The notes: a model not told the origin generated them from the letters alone. Shown: positions 44,841 through 54,270, numbered from the stretch's first letter. The stretch is 64,000 bases of DNA from Paenibacillus peoriae (GCF_022531965.1 NZ_CP092831.1:2012001-2076000); one strand, 5' to 3'. Numbers and translations are program-made.

Positions 44841-45866
44841 TTGGCTTTTGGAGCACGGGTGTTGAAAACGGGAATTGCAGTGACGCTCGCCCTTTTTCTG
44901 AGCACGCTTTTGAACACCCATTCGCCTGTGGGGGCAGCGATAGCCGCTATTTTTGCCATGCAACCGTCGATATATAGGTCGTGGCGTTATTTTCTGGATC
45001 AACTCCAAACAAGCACACTAGGTGCAATCATGGCATTGCTGGGCGGAATGGTATTTTCGAATGAGCCGATTGCAGTCGGACTCGTATGTGTATTGGTACT
45101 TATGATATGTCTGAAAATAAATATGGCTGATACGGTTGGATTGACACTCGTGACCGTTGTTTCTGTAATGGAAGCCTCAGGGGACTGGAAATTTGCGGTG
45201 ACCCGCTTTGCGCTCACTTTGATTGGGATTGTGTCTGCTTTTGTCATCAATGTTAGCGTTTTTCCCCCGAAACCGAAAAGGCAGTTTATTAATCAGATTC
45301 AAAATGTATTTAACAGCATGTCCTTGCTGCTGCGTACTGCCATTTCCGATGAGATTAAGGAGTCTGTCTTTAAAGAGGAAAAAGGAAATCTAGAGGGAGC
45401 CATTAAATCGCTGTCGGACAAATATCATTTGTTCGAGGAAGAGCAGAAGAAGCTCAAGCGCTCCAAGTTTAGTCAAACGAGACAAATGGTAGTATACAAA
45501 CAAATGCTCGGAAGTTTACACAAAGGATATGAGGTACTGGATGCGGTGGAAAGGCACTACTTCCAGTCTTTACGGCCAAAGGGAACGGATGCTTTTTTTG
45601 ACAGTCACCTGGAGTTGCTGATTCGTTTTCACGAGCACGCTCTACTGAAATTCGAAAATAAGCTAAAACCGAACGAGGACGAAAGTGAATTGTTCCAGCA
45701 GGCGAACGGCGAATTTATGAAGCATGCGATTACACGTTTTGACCATTGTCAGGAAGGAATGCTGCGGCTTTCTATTGTGGCTGCGGCCATGTACGACTAC
45801 GGTCATCAGCTGGAGAGGTTGAGCAGATTGGCCGATCATATTCATCCTGTGGAAGAGAGCAGATAG
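44841..45866 (+). CDS. Aromatic acid exporter / FUSC family membrane protein (DUF939)
   Basis: ~341 aa. N-terminal half has five hydrophobic segments (VLKTGIAVTLALFLSTLLN, PVGAAIAAIFAMQPSIYRSW, LGAIMALLGGMVF) as in ArAE_1/FUSC proteins; the C-terminal half is a long helical cytosolic domain with EEEQKKLKRSKFS. B. subtilis YgaE-like. The best start is TTG at 44841 (AGGAGG 7 nt before); the ATG at 44835 is only 1 nt from the ribosome site. Export of aromatic acids is inferred from family name only. Confidence 0.85.
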   Translation: MAFGARVLKTGIAVTLALFLSTLLNTHSPVGAAIAAIFAMQPSIYRSWRYFLDQLQTSTLGAIMALLGGMVFSNEPIAVGLVCVLVLMICLKINMADTVGLTLVTVVSVMEASGDWKFAVTRFALTLIGIVSAFVINVSVFPPKPKRQFINQIQNVFNSMSLLLRTAISDEIKESVFKEEKGNLEGAIKSLSDKYHLFEEEQKKLKRSKFSQTRQMVVYKQMLGSLHKGYEVLDAVERHYFQSLRPKGTDAFFDSHLELLIRFHEHALLKFENKLKPNEDESELFQQANGEFMKHAITRFDHCQEGMLRLSIVAAAMYDYGHQLERLSRLADHIHPVEESR

Positions 45867-45882
45867 GCGAATTTTCTAAAAG

Positions 45883-45926
45883 AAAAGCGACCGCATTCAT
45901 CAATCAGATGAACGGTCGCTTTTTTA
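45883..45926 (+). terminator. Terminator after the FUSC gene
   Basis: AAAGCGACCG / CGGTCGCTTT stem with extra TTCATC/GATGAA pairing and a T-run. Confidence 0.9.
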
Positions 45927-45980
45927 TGTAATGAATTCAAGTATGTCAGAACAGGTTAATAGAAGGTTGCCAGAACGCAC

Positions 45981-46081
45981 AAAAAAAGCCCGCTGGTTGC
46001 GAACAGGGACTGAACTTGCTACAATAGAGAATGCTCTGTTTTATGGTAAAACCATATGCATAAATTGTGAGTTACACTTCT
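45981..46081 (-). ncRNA. Candidate small RNA, ~100 nt, own promoter and terminator
   Basis: No protein gene fits here. On the minus strand a strong promoter (46116-46088) starts a transcript near 46081. The RNA would hold hairpin TATGG-TTTTA-CCATA (about 46053-46039), hairpin AGAG-CATT-CTCT (46037-46026), a single-stranded TTGTAGCAAGTTCAGTCCC stretch, and a terminator hairpin GTTCGC-AACCA-GCGGGC with seven T (ends ~45981). It faces the end of the FUSC gene, whose terminator shields it. It does not resemble 6S, tmRNA, SRP RNA, RNase P or a T-box. A hexapeptide frame ATGCATATGGTTTTACCATAA is contained but has no ribosome site. Confidence 0.65.
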
Positions 46082-46087
46082 TTTTAC

Positions 46088-46116
46088 ATTATAGCATGCT
46101 TCAAAGGATTAGTCAA
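46088..46116 (-). promoter_or_regulatory. Promoter of the candidate small RNA
   Basis: -35 TTGACT (46116-46111), 17-bp spacer, -10 TATAAT (46093-46088), with a TGC just before the -10. It is one of the best sigma-A matches in the window and points away from helD. Confidence 0.75.
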
Positions 46117-46222
46117 TTTTCCCGGAGCAGGGGGATGCTGCGGGTATGTCCGGGTCCATAATAGAGCATAGTTTGTACGCAAGGGAGCCCTGCGTGGAGC
46201 AGGAGGAAACGGAACAGGAGCG

Positions 46223-48601
46223 ATGCCAGTGACTACTGAACAGCAATGGAATGAAGAACAACGAAGAGTAGAAGATGTGACCGCAGTAATTAGCGGGCGT
46301 ATTCGGAAGCTAGAGACAGAGGTTGGTTCTGTGCGCGGAGATGTCGTCGATATGCGTAAAGACTTCTGGGATGAGGTAACGATCAATTTCAGTGAGGCGG
46401 ATGATGTGGGCGAGACGTCCACCAGTTTGCGTCAGCAGTCTGAGATTTTGTCTGAGCGGGAACGAAGACACAAGCATTCCACAGAGGCGTTAGGTCGTTT
46501 GAAAAAGTTGCTTGATTCACCGTATTTTGCACGCATTGATTTTGCTGAGGAAGGGCAGACTGCGGAACGTGTTTATCTGGGGATTGCCTCCCTGCTTGAT
46601 AATCAAGATGAGGAATTTCTGATCTATGACTGGCGCGCGCCTATTTCCAATCTTTATTACGATAACATGCCGGGTCCCGCTTCTTATAAAACTCCGGCAG
46701 GGGAGATGGATGGAGAGCTCACGCTTAAGCGTCAATTCTCGATCCGTGATGGACAAATTCGTTTTATGTTCGATACAGGGGTGACGATTGGAGACGAACT
46801 TCTTCAAGCCGTATTGAGCCGCAGCTCGGATGCTCAAATGAAAAGTATTGTCGCTACCATTCAAAAGGAGCAGAATCGAATCATCCGTGATGACCGAAGC
46901 CGTATGCTTATTGTTCAGGGAGCGGCAGGAAGTGGCAAAACCTCTGCAGCGCTTCAGAGAGTAGCGTATTTGCTGTATAAGTATCGGGATCGCTTGCGAG
47001 CGGATCAGGTCGTGTTATTTTCGCCAAACCCGATGTTTAACAGTTATGTTTCGACGGTATTGCCTGAATTGGGTGAGGAAAATATGCTTCAGGCCACGTT
47101 TCAGGAATATTTGGAGCGGCGTTTGGGCCGGGAGTTTCAGTTAGAAGATCCCTTTGAACAGCTGGAATATGTGCTTTCAGCGTCGTTACTGCCTGGGTAT
47201 GAAGCCAGGATGGAAGGTATCCGTTTTAAATCGTCTAAGACGTTCTTACATGTGATTACAGGCTACAAGGCGTATTTGGAGCAGGAGGGCATGCGTTTTA
47301 AACCCATCCGCTTTCAGGGACGTGAGGTGGTTTCAGTAGAGCAGATGGCACGCAAGTTTTATGAATTCGACTCTACGGTGCGACTGGCGAATCGATTGGA
47401 ACTGCTGCGGGATTGGATGCTTAAAGAGCTGGCCCGCTTTGGTAAGGAGGAATGCTCCGCTCCATGGGTGGATCAACAGATGGATCTGATGGAGCCGGAG
47501 GATTATCAGCGTGCCTATAACCGTATGCGCCGTAAATCCAAGAATAAGGGCGATACTTTCGACGATTTTGCACGTGAAAGAGAAATATTGGCACGTATGG
47601 TGGTCAGTGACCGCTTAAAGCCCTTGCGCAAATGGATTAAGGCGCTTCGCTTCGTAGATACGACCCGGCTCTACAGCGAGCTGTTTATGAACGAGACGCT
47701 GTTGAGCCAACTGGCGAATCATGCAGAGCTGCCCGTCAGCTGGGGTGAAATTAGTCGGCAAACCCTGCAACGAATTCAGGCTGGGGAGTTAGCGTATGAG
47801 GATGTAACCCCCTTTTTATATTTGCGTGAGCTGATGCTGGGCTTCCGTTCCAATAGCAACATCCGTCACGTGTTTATTGATGAGGCACAGGACTATTCCC
47901 CATTCCAACTGGCGTTCTTCAAGCGTTTGTTTCCACAGGCTAAAATGACGGCACTGGGTGATTTTAATCAGGCCATCTATGCCCATGCCTCGGTGCTTCA
48001 GGATGCAGAGCCATTGTATGACTTGTATGGTGCAGATCAGACCGAGATGATTTCCCTGACACGCAGCTATCGCTCGACACAGGAGATTGTGGAATTTACC
48101 CGGGGGATGGTCGCTGGGGGAGAGCACATTGTACCGTTTAACCGTAAGGGTGAGAAGCCTCTGGTAACCGAGGTGCGTTCACGTGAAAAGTTGCATCAAC
48201 GGATAGCTGGGAATGTCACTGAATTGTTGGCAGAAGGCTATGAGTCCATCGCGGTGATCTGTAAAAATGCTGACGAAAGCGCGGCAGCCTACGAAGCGCT
48301 GGAAGGACAGCTGTCAGTGAAGCCAAAATTAATTAAGAAAACAACCCCCGCTTTTGAAAAGGGGATTCATATCATTCCAGCCTACCTGGCAAAAGGCGTG
48401 GAATTCGATGCGGTCCTGATTTATGACGGATCAGCGAAACAATACCAGCGTGAGAGTGAGCGTAAGTTGTTCTACACCGCCTGTACGCGAGCGATGCATT
48501 TGCTGCATATTTATAGCATAGGGGAGATTACACCATTCGTGAGTTTACGGGATTCGGATACGTATACCCGCAATGTGGAAGAAAGTGATCGTGTTCTGTA
48601 G
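46223..48601 (+). CDS. helD: HelD-type RNA polymerase recycling ATPase (UvrD-like helicase)
   Basis: 792 aa. The N-terminal coiled coil (EEQRRVEDVTAVISGRIRKL ...RERRHKHSTEAL) is the arm that enters the polymerase secondary channel. Next come FLIYDWRAPISNLYY, Walker A VQGAAGSGKTSAAL (~231-244), DEAQDYSPFQLAFF (motif II), LTRSYRSTQEI and a C-terminal RecA lobe with VEFDAVLIYD. HelD strips stalled RNA polymerase from DNA. The start may be ATG 46223 (AGGAG 2 nt before) or GTG 46229 (8 nt). Not linked to rpo genes. Confidence 0.9.
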   Translation: MPVTTEQQWNEEQRRVEDVTAVISGRIRKLETEVGSVRGDVVDMRKDFWDEVTINFSEADDVGETSTSLRQQSEILSERERRHKHSTEALGRLKKLLDSPYFARIDFAEEGQTAERVYLGIASLLDNQDEEFLIYDWRAPISNLYYDNMPGPASYKTPAGEMDGELTLKRQFSIRDGQIRFMFDTGVTIGDELLQAVLSRSSDAQMKSIVATIQKEQNRIIRDDRSRMLIVQGAAGSGKTSAALQRVAYLLYKYRDRLRADQVVLFSPNPMFNSYVSTVLPELGEENMLQATFQEYLERRLGREFQLEDPFEQLEYVLSASLLPGYEARMEGIRFKSSKTFLHVITGYKAYLEQEGMRFKPIRFQGREVVSVEQMARKFYEFDSTVRLANRLELLRDWMLKELARFGKEECSAPWVDQQMDLMEPEDYQRAYNRMRRKSKNKGDTFDDFAREREILARMVVSDRLKPLRKWIKALRFVDTTRLYSELFMNETLLSQLANHAELPVSWGEISRQTLQRIQAGELAYEDVTPFLYLRELMLGFRSNSNIRHVFIDEAQDYSPFQLAFFKRLFPQAKMTALGDFNQAIYAHASVLQDAEPLYDLYGADQTEMISLTRSYRSTQEIVEFTRGMVAGGEHIVPFNRKGEKPLVTEVRSREKLHQRIAGNVTELLAEGYESIAVICKNADESAAAYEALEGQLSVKPKLIKKTTPAFEKGIHIIPAYLAKGVEFDAVLIYDGSAKQYQRESERKLFYTACTRAMHLLHIYSIGEITPFVSLRDSDTYTRNVEESDRVL

Positions 48602-48754
48602 AGAGGATATTGGCAATCAGCTGGGGACAAATGCCACAGGAACCTTTGCGATGTTTGAATAGATATAGAGTTGGCTGGCATTATGGAGCGTATTCCAGTA
48701 ACATAAGCAAATAAGCAAAACAGGTAAGAAGCATAAACGGAGGTTACAAACGTA

Positions 48755-50596
48755 ATGGACATGAAGAGTGTATTTCAACGCCCGCCGCTGGCGGAGTGTG
48801 TACCCGAGTTAGTAGCTACAGCTAGAGGGGAGCGCAAGGCATCACTGGTGATCCGCGGAGGAACACTGGTCAATGTGGTATCGGGCGAGTTGCTGCCGGG
48901 CATGTCTATTGCTGTGCAAGGTTCTCGTATCGCTTACGTCGGTAGGGACGTCAGTCATGCGATTGGTGAAGACACCATAATCATTGAAGCGGATGGCCGC
49001 TATATGGCACCGGGGTTACTGGACGGACATTGTCACATCGAAAGCACGCAGCTTACGGTAACTGAGTTTGCTAAGGCTGTACTGCCGCTGGGAGTGACGG
49101 GTGGTTTTTTTGACCCGCATGAAATTTCTAATGTACTGGGTCTAAAAGGGCTTCGTCTGATGTTGGACGAAGCCCGTACGACACCGCTGGCAGCTTACAT
49201 GCAGGTGGCTTCCTGCGTGCCGTCCACAGGCCCGGAGCTGGAAACGACGGGTGCCTCCTTCGGCCCGGTGGAAGTCGCAGAAGCGTTAAGCTGGGGCCCG
49301 GATATGATCGGGCTGGGCGAAGTCATGAATTTCCCTGGTGTCGTCTATGGAGACGATGTGATGATCGGGGAAATTCAGGCCACGCTGCGCGCGGGCAAGG
49401 TGGCGGATGGCCATTTTACATGGGCCTCCGATGATTGGCGACTGCCGGTCTATGCAGCAGCGGGAATTTCGGGCGACCACGAGTGTGTCACGCCCGAGGA
49501 TGTAGCTGAGCGTATCCGGCTCGGCATGTATGCCAAGATGCGGCAAGGTTCCGCATGGCATGATGTGGCCGAGACGATCCGCGCCAGCACGGAAATGGGT
49601 CTCGACACGCGCCGCATGATGCTGGTAACGGATGACCGCAGCGCAGAATCCTTGCTCCATGAAGGGCAGATGGACTTCGTTGTGCGTCATGCCATTGCAC
49701 AGGGCGTCAAGCCCGTAACCGCGTTTCAGATGGCTACGCTGAATACGGCAGAGCGCTTCAGCGTGGCACGGGACATCGGCTCGATCATTCCGGGTGCGAT
49801 TGCCGACATTATTTTGCTTGATGGCCGATTGGCCGAAGTGAATGTGACGGCTACCATCGCAGCGGGCCAGCTGGTGGCCGAGCACGGTCAAATGGTCGCC
49901 GATTGGGACGGATTCGTTTATCCTGCGGAAGTAATGGACACGGTCCATCTGGGACGAGAGCTGAGTGCAGCAGATTTCCGCATTGCGGCTCCAGTACAGG
50001 AGGGGAACGTACCCGTACGGGTGATTCGTGTTACGGAAAATCACGTGGACACGAAGGAAGTGCGGATGACCGTTCCGGTGCGTGATGGTGAAGTTGCATC
50101 AGATCCTGCGCAGGATTTGTGCAAAATCGCCGTTTTCGAGCGACATCATGCCAGTGGCAGTCACGCGGTCGCACTTGTGACAGGTGTCGGCTTCACTGAG
50201 CCGGCTGCGATTGCCATGACCGTCGCGCATGATAGTCACAACCTGCTCGTCATTGGTAATGATGACGAGCTCATGACCCAGGCGGCGAAGCAGGCTGTTG
50301 GTCTGCGTGGTGGCGTGGTGGTTGTATCCGCCTCGGGTGAGACACGCTTCCCGCTGCCTATTGCCGGGCTGATGTCCCCAGCTCCGTTTGCAGAGGTGGC
50401 AGCGCAGTCCGAAAGTATCAGCCGCGCGCTTCAGCAAGCCGGCTGCATGCTGAACAACGCGCTGATGACACTGTCACTGCTCGCACTGGTCGTTATCCCT
50501 GAAATCCGTCTGTCGGATCAGGGGCTTGTCGTCATCGGAGCGGATGGCATCCGCAAGGTATCTCTTTTCGTGGAAGAGGATGCTGCGGAAGTCTGA
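48755..50596 (+). CDS. ade: Adenine deaminase
   Basis: 613 aa amidohydrolase, converts adenine to hypoxanthine and ammonia (purine salvage). Metal site GLLDGHCHIESTQLT, further FDPHEISNVLGL, GLGEVMNFPGVVYGD, DGHFTWASD, GISGDHECVTPEDV and LVTDDRSAESLL. The C-terminal adenine-deaminase domain follows (VALVTGVGFTEPAAIAMTVA, HDSHNLLVIGND). It is somewhat longer than B. subtilis AdeC (about 577 aa). GGAGG is 11 nt before the ATG. GC rises in the gene's second half compared with its neighbours. Confidence 0.93.
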   Translation: MDMKSVFQRPPLAECVPELVATARGERKASLVIRGGTLVNVVSGELLPGMSIAVQGSRIAYVGRDVSHAIGEDTIIIEADGRYMAPGLLDGHCHIESTQLTVTEFAKAVLPLGVTGGFFDPHEISNVLGLKGLRLMLDEARTTPLAAYMQVASCVPSTGPELETTGASFGPVEVAEALSWGPDMIGLGEVMNFPGVVYGDDVMIGEIQATLRAGKVADGHFTWASDDWRLPVYAAAGISGDHECVTPEDVAERIRLGMYAKMRQGSAWHDVAETIRASTEMGLDTRRMMLVTDDRSAESLLHEGQMDFVVRHAIAQGVKPVTAFQMATLNTAERFSVARDIGSIIPGAIADIILLDGRLAEVNVTATIAAGQLVAEHGQMVADWDGFVYPAEVMDTVHLGRELSAADFRIAAPVQEGNVPVRVIRVTENHVDTKEVRMTVPVRDGEVASDPAQDLCKIAVFERHHASGSHAVALVTGVGFTEPAAIAMTVAHDSHNLLVIGNDDELMTQAAKQAVGLRGGVVVVSASGETRFPLPIAGLMSPAPFAEVAAQSESISRALQQAGCMLNNALMTLSLLALVVIPEIRLSDQGLVVIGADGIRKVSLFVEEDAAEV

Positions 50597-50610
50597 TAGA
50601 ACACGTCGCT

Positions 50611-50660
50611 GGGGGTTGTCCTGCAGGTCTGTCCAGACCTAAGGGATAACCCCTGTTTTT
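50611..50660 (+). terminator. Terminator after adenine deaminase
   Basis: GGGGTTGTCC / GGGATAACCCC outer stem, AGGTCTG / CAGACCT inner stem, T5 tail. Confidence 0.88.
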
Positions 50661-50722
50661 CATATACGAAGCCATAAAAGTTATCTTCGATTCCTTTATA
50701 AAAGTCAAGAAGAGGTGGGCAG

Positions 50723-51304
50723 ATGCATCCCTATTATCGTTCACTAGAAAAAATGGCTCATCATGCCTCGATTATAGAGCAGGATTGGAACCGGTTTGTA
50801 GAGCAAACCCGTGTGAAGCATGTTCAGCAGGGAACGGTTCTCATTGAAGCAGGTGAGCTTGTGAAACATGCCTATTTTTGTTCAGAGGGATTATTCCGTT
50901 TATTTTATACATTAGCAGATGGCAGAGAATATAATGTCGGTTTTTCGCCAGAAGATGATTACGTAACCTCTTATGGGGCTATGATCCAAGAAGAAGCCTC
51001 CACTTTTTCGATTGAGGCAATGGAAGATTCGGTTGTCATTGAAATTCCATATCACGTATTGAAGGAGCTTATGGATACAAGCCATATGTGGGAAAGATTC
51101 GTGCGCAAGAGTGTAGAGAGACTTTACATTCGAAAAGAGGAGCGGGAACGCGAATTATTGTACCTCTCCGCTAAGGAACGTTATCACGCTTTTCTCCTAA
51201 AATACCCCGGATTGGACAAGCGAGTTGCCCAATATCATATAGCTTCTTACATAGGCGTCTCCCCTGTGTCACTTAGTCGTTTGCTGCGTAGTGATCCGCA
51301 TTAA
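50723..51304 (+). CDS. Crp/Fnr-family transcriptional regulator
   Basis: 193 aa. Cyclic-nucleotide-binding-like beta-barrel (about residues 25-115: GTVLIEAGELVKHAYFCSEG, YNVGFSPEDDYVTSYGAMIQ) then a dimer helix and a C-terminal winged helix (VAQYHIASYIGVSPVSLSRL). It lacks the FNR-type cysteine cluster and the Arg-Ser phosphate-binding pair of true CRP, so its ligand is unknown. AGAGGTGGG lies 4 nt before the ATG. A small darcynin-like gene follows 83 bp downstream and is the likely target. Confidence 0.88.
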   Translation: MHPYYRSLEKMAHHASIIEQDWNRFVEQTRVKHVQQGTVLIEAGELVKHAYFCSEGLFRLFYTLADGREYNVGFSPEDDYVTSYGAMIQEEASTFSIEAMEDSVVIEIPYHVLKELMDTSHMWERFVRKSVERLYIRKEERERELLYLSAKERYHAFLLKYPGLDKRVAQYHIASYIGVSPVSLSRLLRSDPH

Positions 51305-51387
51305 CCTATGTTAATGCGAATTTGTAGACAAGCAGCGTACAATAACGATACATCATTCAAGCTTCACCAAAAAAAGGAGATAGGCAT

Positions 51388-51729
51388 ATGCGTTATATGA
51401 TGATTGTATTATTGGAATTCTACCCTTCCTGGTTGGCTCTTCCTCGGGAGGAACGTCGAAAACATGCGGGGACCTTGCAGGCTACCATTCAAAAGTATAA
51501 CGAACAGGTTCAGGTTCGGTTTTTTGATGCAGAAGCATTGCCTGGAAAGGACTACACCGATTTCGTCGTATGCGAAACAGAGGATATGAAGCAATATCAC
51601 TATATGTGGGAAGAAATTCGCGATTCGGAACCGTATACCAAAGGATACATGAAGATTAAAGATGTAGTGATGGGTATGGAAAATGCATTTCAGTCCTATG
51701 AGTCAGAAATGTTACAGATGGAAAAATAA
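51388..51729 (+). CDS. Darcynin-like small protein
   Basis: 113 aa. MRYMMIVLLEFYPSWLALPR, EERRKHAGTLQATIQKYNE, then VRFFDAEALPGKDYTDFVVC and EIRDSEPYTKGYMKIKDVVM. The dimeric alpha-beta-barrel pattern and the PSWLALPREER start resemble the darcynin family, small proteins of unknown function often beside regulators. Ribosome site AAGGAGAT before the ATG. Assigned on general resemblance only. Confidence 0.6.
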   Translation: MRYMMIVLLEFYPSWLALPREERRKHAGTLQATIQKYNEQVQVRFFDAEALPGKDYTDFVVCETEDMKQYHYMWEEIRDSEPYTKGYMKIKDVVMGMENAFQSYESEMLQMEK

Positions 51730-51782
51730 CCTTCATTCCGCTTTCTATGTAAAATGAAGAGTTCATCTTATATACGGTTAAT

Positions 51783-51835
51783 AAAGGCGAATTCCTGTGC
51801 TGCTTATGTTCAGCTGGGAATTTGCCTTTTATCTT
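51783..51835 (+). terminator. Terminator after the darcynin-like gene
   Basis: AAAGGCGAATTCC / GGAATTTGCCTTT stem with a TTATCTTTT tail; lies between convergent genes. Confidence 0.8.
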
Positions 51836-51870
51836 TTGGAGACGAAAAAAGTGTAATAAGAAAAACCACA

Positions 51871-52719
51871 TTATACAGTTGTGTTACTTATAATCTTCAG
51901 AAAACCGTTCTTCCCAGCGGTAAACATTAACTGATTAATGGATTTTCTTGCGGTATCGTTAAACAAATACCACTCATCATTCGATACGTCATGAATCAAT
52001 GTCTCTGGGTAGCCTGTTAAAAGTTCAGGTGGATAAGTGTGAATTAAAGAATACATATCAAAACGAGCTAAGCTTTTCCCTTTTTGGCCTAAGAAATCGT
52101 ATTGTGCATCTTTATAATAAGATCCAGGTGTGTCAAGAGTTAAGCTCCAAGAATAGTTTTCAGGTGCTTCGACCTTTTCACCTTTGCCTTTTGTGAAAAT
52201 ATTATAAATGGTTTCATTATATGCATTGCCATGAATTTGCTGAACTACGCCGCCCAAAGTCATACGGTATTCCTGTTGCAATGCTTTTACTTGTACACCG
52301 TTTATGAACAGTGGTTTAGTATCAACAATCACTGCAAGGTTGCTGTAATTGACATTGCAGCCAAACGTCTCTGCAATAAAACGAAGTGGAACATATATGC
52401 GATTGTTTTTCGTGTATGGTTTTACATCAAGCAGTATCTTTTCGCCGTTTTTCTCCGCTGTACTTCTATTTATTGCTAATTTCACTTTCATATCGCTTTT
52501 AGCGAGAATAACCTCGGAATTGGACCATTCGACGCTAGCCCCCAAACTTTCACTAACAACACGTAGAGGTACCATTAAACGGTTGTTCTTCATTTCGGGC
52601 TTCACATCGGATGTAGCAGTCACACCGTCAACTTTGATTTGATTTTCTGCTGCATAAGTAGTGGATGATGAAATAAATAAAAAGATTGCAAGAAAAACCC
52701 AGCAGAATGCTTTGTTCAT
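51871..52719 (-). CDS. Secreted protein with two copper-amine-oxidase-N stalk repeats
   Basis: 282 aa. Cleavable signal peptide (AFCWVFLAIFLFISSSTTYA). Two stalk-domain repeats follow, NNRLMVPLRVVSESLGASVE and NNRIYVPLRFIAETFGCNVN, each preceded by a short VxVDG or LLDVKP strand. The remaining ~150 residues are of no recognised family (WSLTLDTPGSYYKDAQYDF, LLTGYPETLIHDVSNDEWYL). Cell-surface or wall location expected. AAGGGG lies before the ATG. Divergent from the SBP/MCP pair across 243 bp. Confidence 0.85.
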   Translation of the reverse strand: MNKAFCWVFLAIFLFISSSTTYAAENQIKVDGVTATSDVKPEMKNNRLMVPLRVVSESLGASVEWSNSEVILAKSDMKVKLAINRSTAEKNGEKILLDVKPYTKNNRIYVPLRFIAETFGCNVNYSNLAVIVDTKPLFINGVQVKALQQEYRMTLGGVVQQIHGNAYNETIYNIFTKGKGEKVEAPENYSWSLTLDTPGSYYKDAQYDFLGQKGKSLARFDMYSLIHTYPPELLTGYPETLIHDVSNDEWYLFNDTARKSINQLMFTAGKNGFLKIISNTTV

Positions 52720-52883
52720 AAATGATTGCCCCTTTTTTGATTAAATTTGTTGTGAAGTAACTTTTCCCCATATTAAGACGCGATTGGATAAAATTTGTTG
52801 TGCTATCTTGTCTGTTAACTTAACGTAACAACCTGTTTGTACTATTATTTAACTTCCGATATTTACCAACGAAAAACTTCTAA

Positions 52884-52937
52884 CCTTCGCGAAGGATTAT
52901 GTCGATAACATTGAATATTGTTCATAAATTTTATGAA
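52884..52937 (+). promoter_or_regulatory. Two palindromes and a sigma-D-like promoter before the SBP/MCP pair
   Basis: CCTTCGCGAAGG (52884-52895) is a perfect 12-bp palindrome. TTCATAA-ATT-TTATGAA (52921-52937) is a perfect 17-bp one, 26 bp before the start codon. Between them, CTAAC (52880-52884) and GTCGATAA (52901-52908), 16 bp apart, resemble a sigma-D promoter (TAAA-N15-GCCGATAT) with about two mismatches. No good sigma-A promoter was found. Confidence 0.45.
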
Positions 52938-52962
52938 AGCAAATCCTTAGGGGGGGAAGTTA

Positions 52963-54237
52963 ATGAGAAAACAGCTAAAAGTTGCGATTTCTCTAGCATG
53001 TTTAATTATGTTTATAGGTTGTTCAGCTTCACCATTATCACAGCAGACGACCAAGATTACACTTTTGAATTCTAAATCTGAAATAAAAACCCAGTTAGAG
53101 GAAGTAGCAAAACAATACAATCAAGAGCACCCTGAAGTATCTTTAGAGATTATAACCGCTCCTGAGGGGACGTCTGCATATCAAAAGCTGATGTCGATGT
53201 ATGGCTCAGGAAGTCCAGCTACCATGTCGATGCTTGATCCAGGCGACACGCAGACATTCTTGGATAAAGCTATTGATTTAAGTAAAGAGAAGTGGGTAGC
53301 CGATACGATAGAAAATGGACTTGACACCGTCAAGAAAAATGATGCTGTGCTGGGGTTTCCATTTGCAGTAGAAGGCTACGGATTAATTTACAATAAGAAA
53401 GTACTGGACAAAGCAACAGGGGGGGCTTTTGATGTTTCCTCGGTAAAAAGTAGAAGTAGCCTGAATTCATTAATGGCTAAAATTCAGAAGTCGGGAGTAG
53501 CACCGGACATGCTTTCACCAATGGACTGGTCTCTCGGCTCTCATCTTTTAGCTCTGTCTTATTCTGTTCAACCTGGGGGCTTTCCGGAGTTTGTTAAAGG
53601 TATGCAGAATAACTCCATTGATATGTCCCAGAACAATGTAATGTCTGGATGGGTACAAACTTTAGATCTGCTCAAGGATAACAACATTAATAAGCACTTG
53701 CCTTTGGACAGTACGTATGAAGATGGAGCCAAAGCTTTGGGAGAGGGCAAGGTAGGGCTTTGGTTTATGGGCAACTGGGCTTGGAATGGAATAAAGAGCA
53801 ATGATACGGCAAATGAGGAATACGGTTTCTTGCCTCTTCCGCTAAACGATAATACGGATGATCCTAACAATGCTAAGATCACTGTCGGTGTGACAAAGTA
53901 TATATTCATCGACTCCACAACTACCACACCTCAGCAGCAAGAGGAAGCAAAGAAGTTTTTGAACTGGCTGGTATATGAAAAATCCGGACAAGAACTTTTG
54001 GTTAACAAGGCCAATGTTATACCGGCGTTCAAGAATATTGACATGGTGCCTTCAGATCCTTTGAGTAAATCGATCAAGTCATATATGTCGAGCGGAAAGA
54101 CGCTGCCGTTCATGGCAACCCTTCCACCTGATCATGGGGGCATCACAGGAGCATCTATCCAAAGCTACATCAGTGGAAAGATAGATAAGGCAGAGCTGTT
54201 GCGCCAAATACGTATATATTGGAAAGCTCAGCAGTGA
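52963..54237 (+). CDS. Solute-binding lipoprotein adjacent to a chemoreceptor
   Basis: 424 aa. Lipobox FIGC with Cys20, then a family-1 sugar-type binding fold (KITLLNSKSEIKTQLEEVAK, GKVGLWFMGNWAWNGIKSND). RBS GGGGGG 7 nt before the ATG. There are no permease or ATPase genes near; 33 bp downstream lies a methyl-accepting chemotaxis protein. It could bind a ligand and pass the signal to that receptor, as maltose-binding protein does to Tar. This is inference from gene order. Confidence 0.88.
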   Translation: MRKQLKVAISLACLIMFIGCSASPLSQQTTKITLLNSKSEIKTQLEEVAKQYNQEHPEVSLEIITAPEGTSAYQKLMSMYGSGSPATMSMLDPGDTQTFLDKAIDLSKEKWVADTIENGLDTVKKNDAVLGFPFAVEGYGLIYNKKVLDKATGGAFDVSSVKSRSSLNSLMAKIQKSGVAPDMLSPMDWSLGSHLLALSYSVQPGGFPEFVKGMQNNSIDMSQNNVMSGWVQTLDLLKDNNINKHLPLDSTYEDGAKALGEGKVGLWFMGNWAWNGIKSNDTANEEYGFLPLPLNDNTDDPNNAKITVGVTKYIFIDSTTTTPQQQEEAKKFLNWLVYEKSGQELLVNKANVIPAFKNIDMVPSDPLSKSIKSYMSSGKTLPFMATLPPDHGGITGASIQSYISGKIDKAELLRQIRIYWKAQQ

Positions 54238-54270
54238 TGATACGAGACCAGTCACGGGAGGAAGATAAGG

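Noticed and set aside
45931..46161. 76-codon open frame on the plus strand across the small-RNA locus
   Set aside because: No ribosome site, poor codon pattern, and it runs against a minus-strand promoter and terminator that explain the region better.
49286..50044. 252-codon open frame antisense to adenine deaminase
   Set aside because: It lies wholly inside a clearly coding gene, has no ribosome site and its protein (Cys/His/Arg rich) shows no domain; it is a by-product of GC-rich codons.
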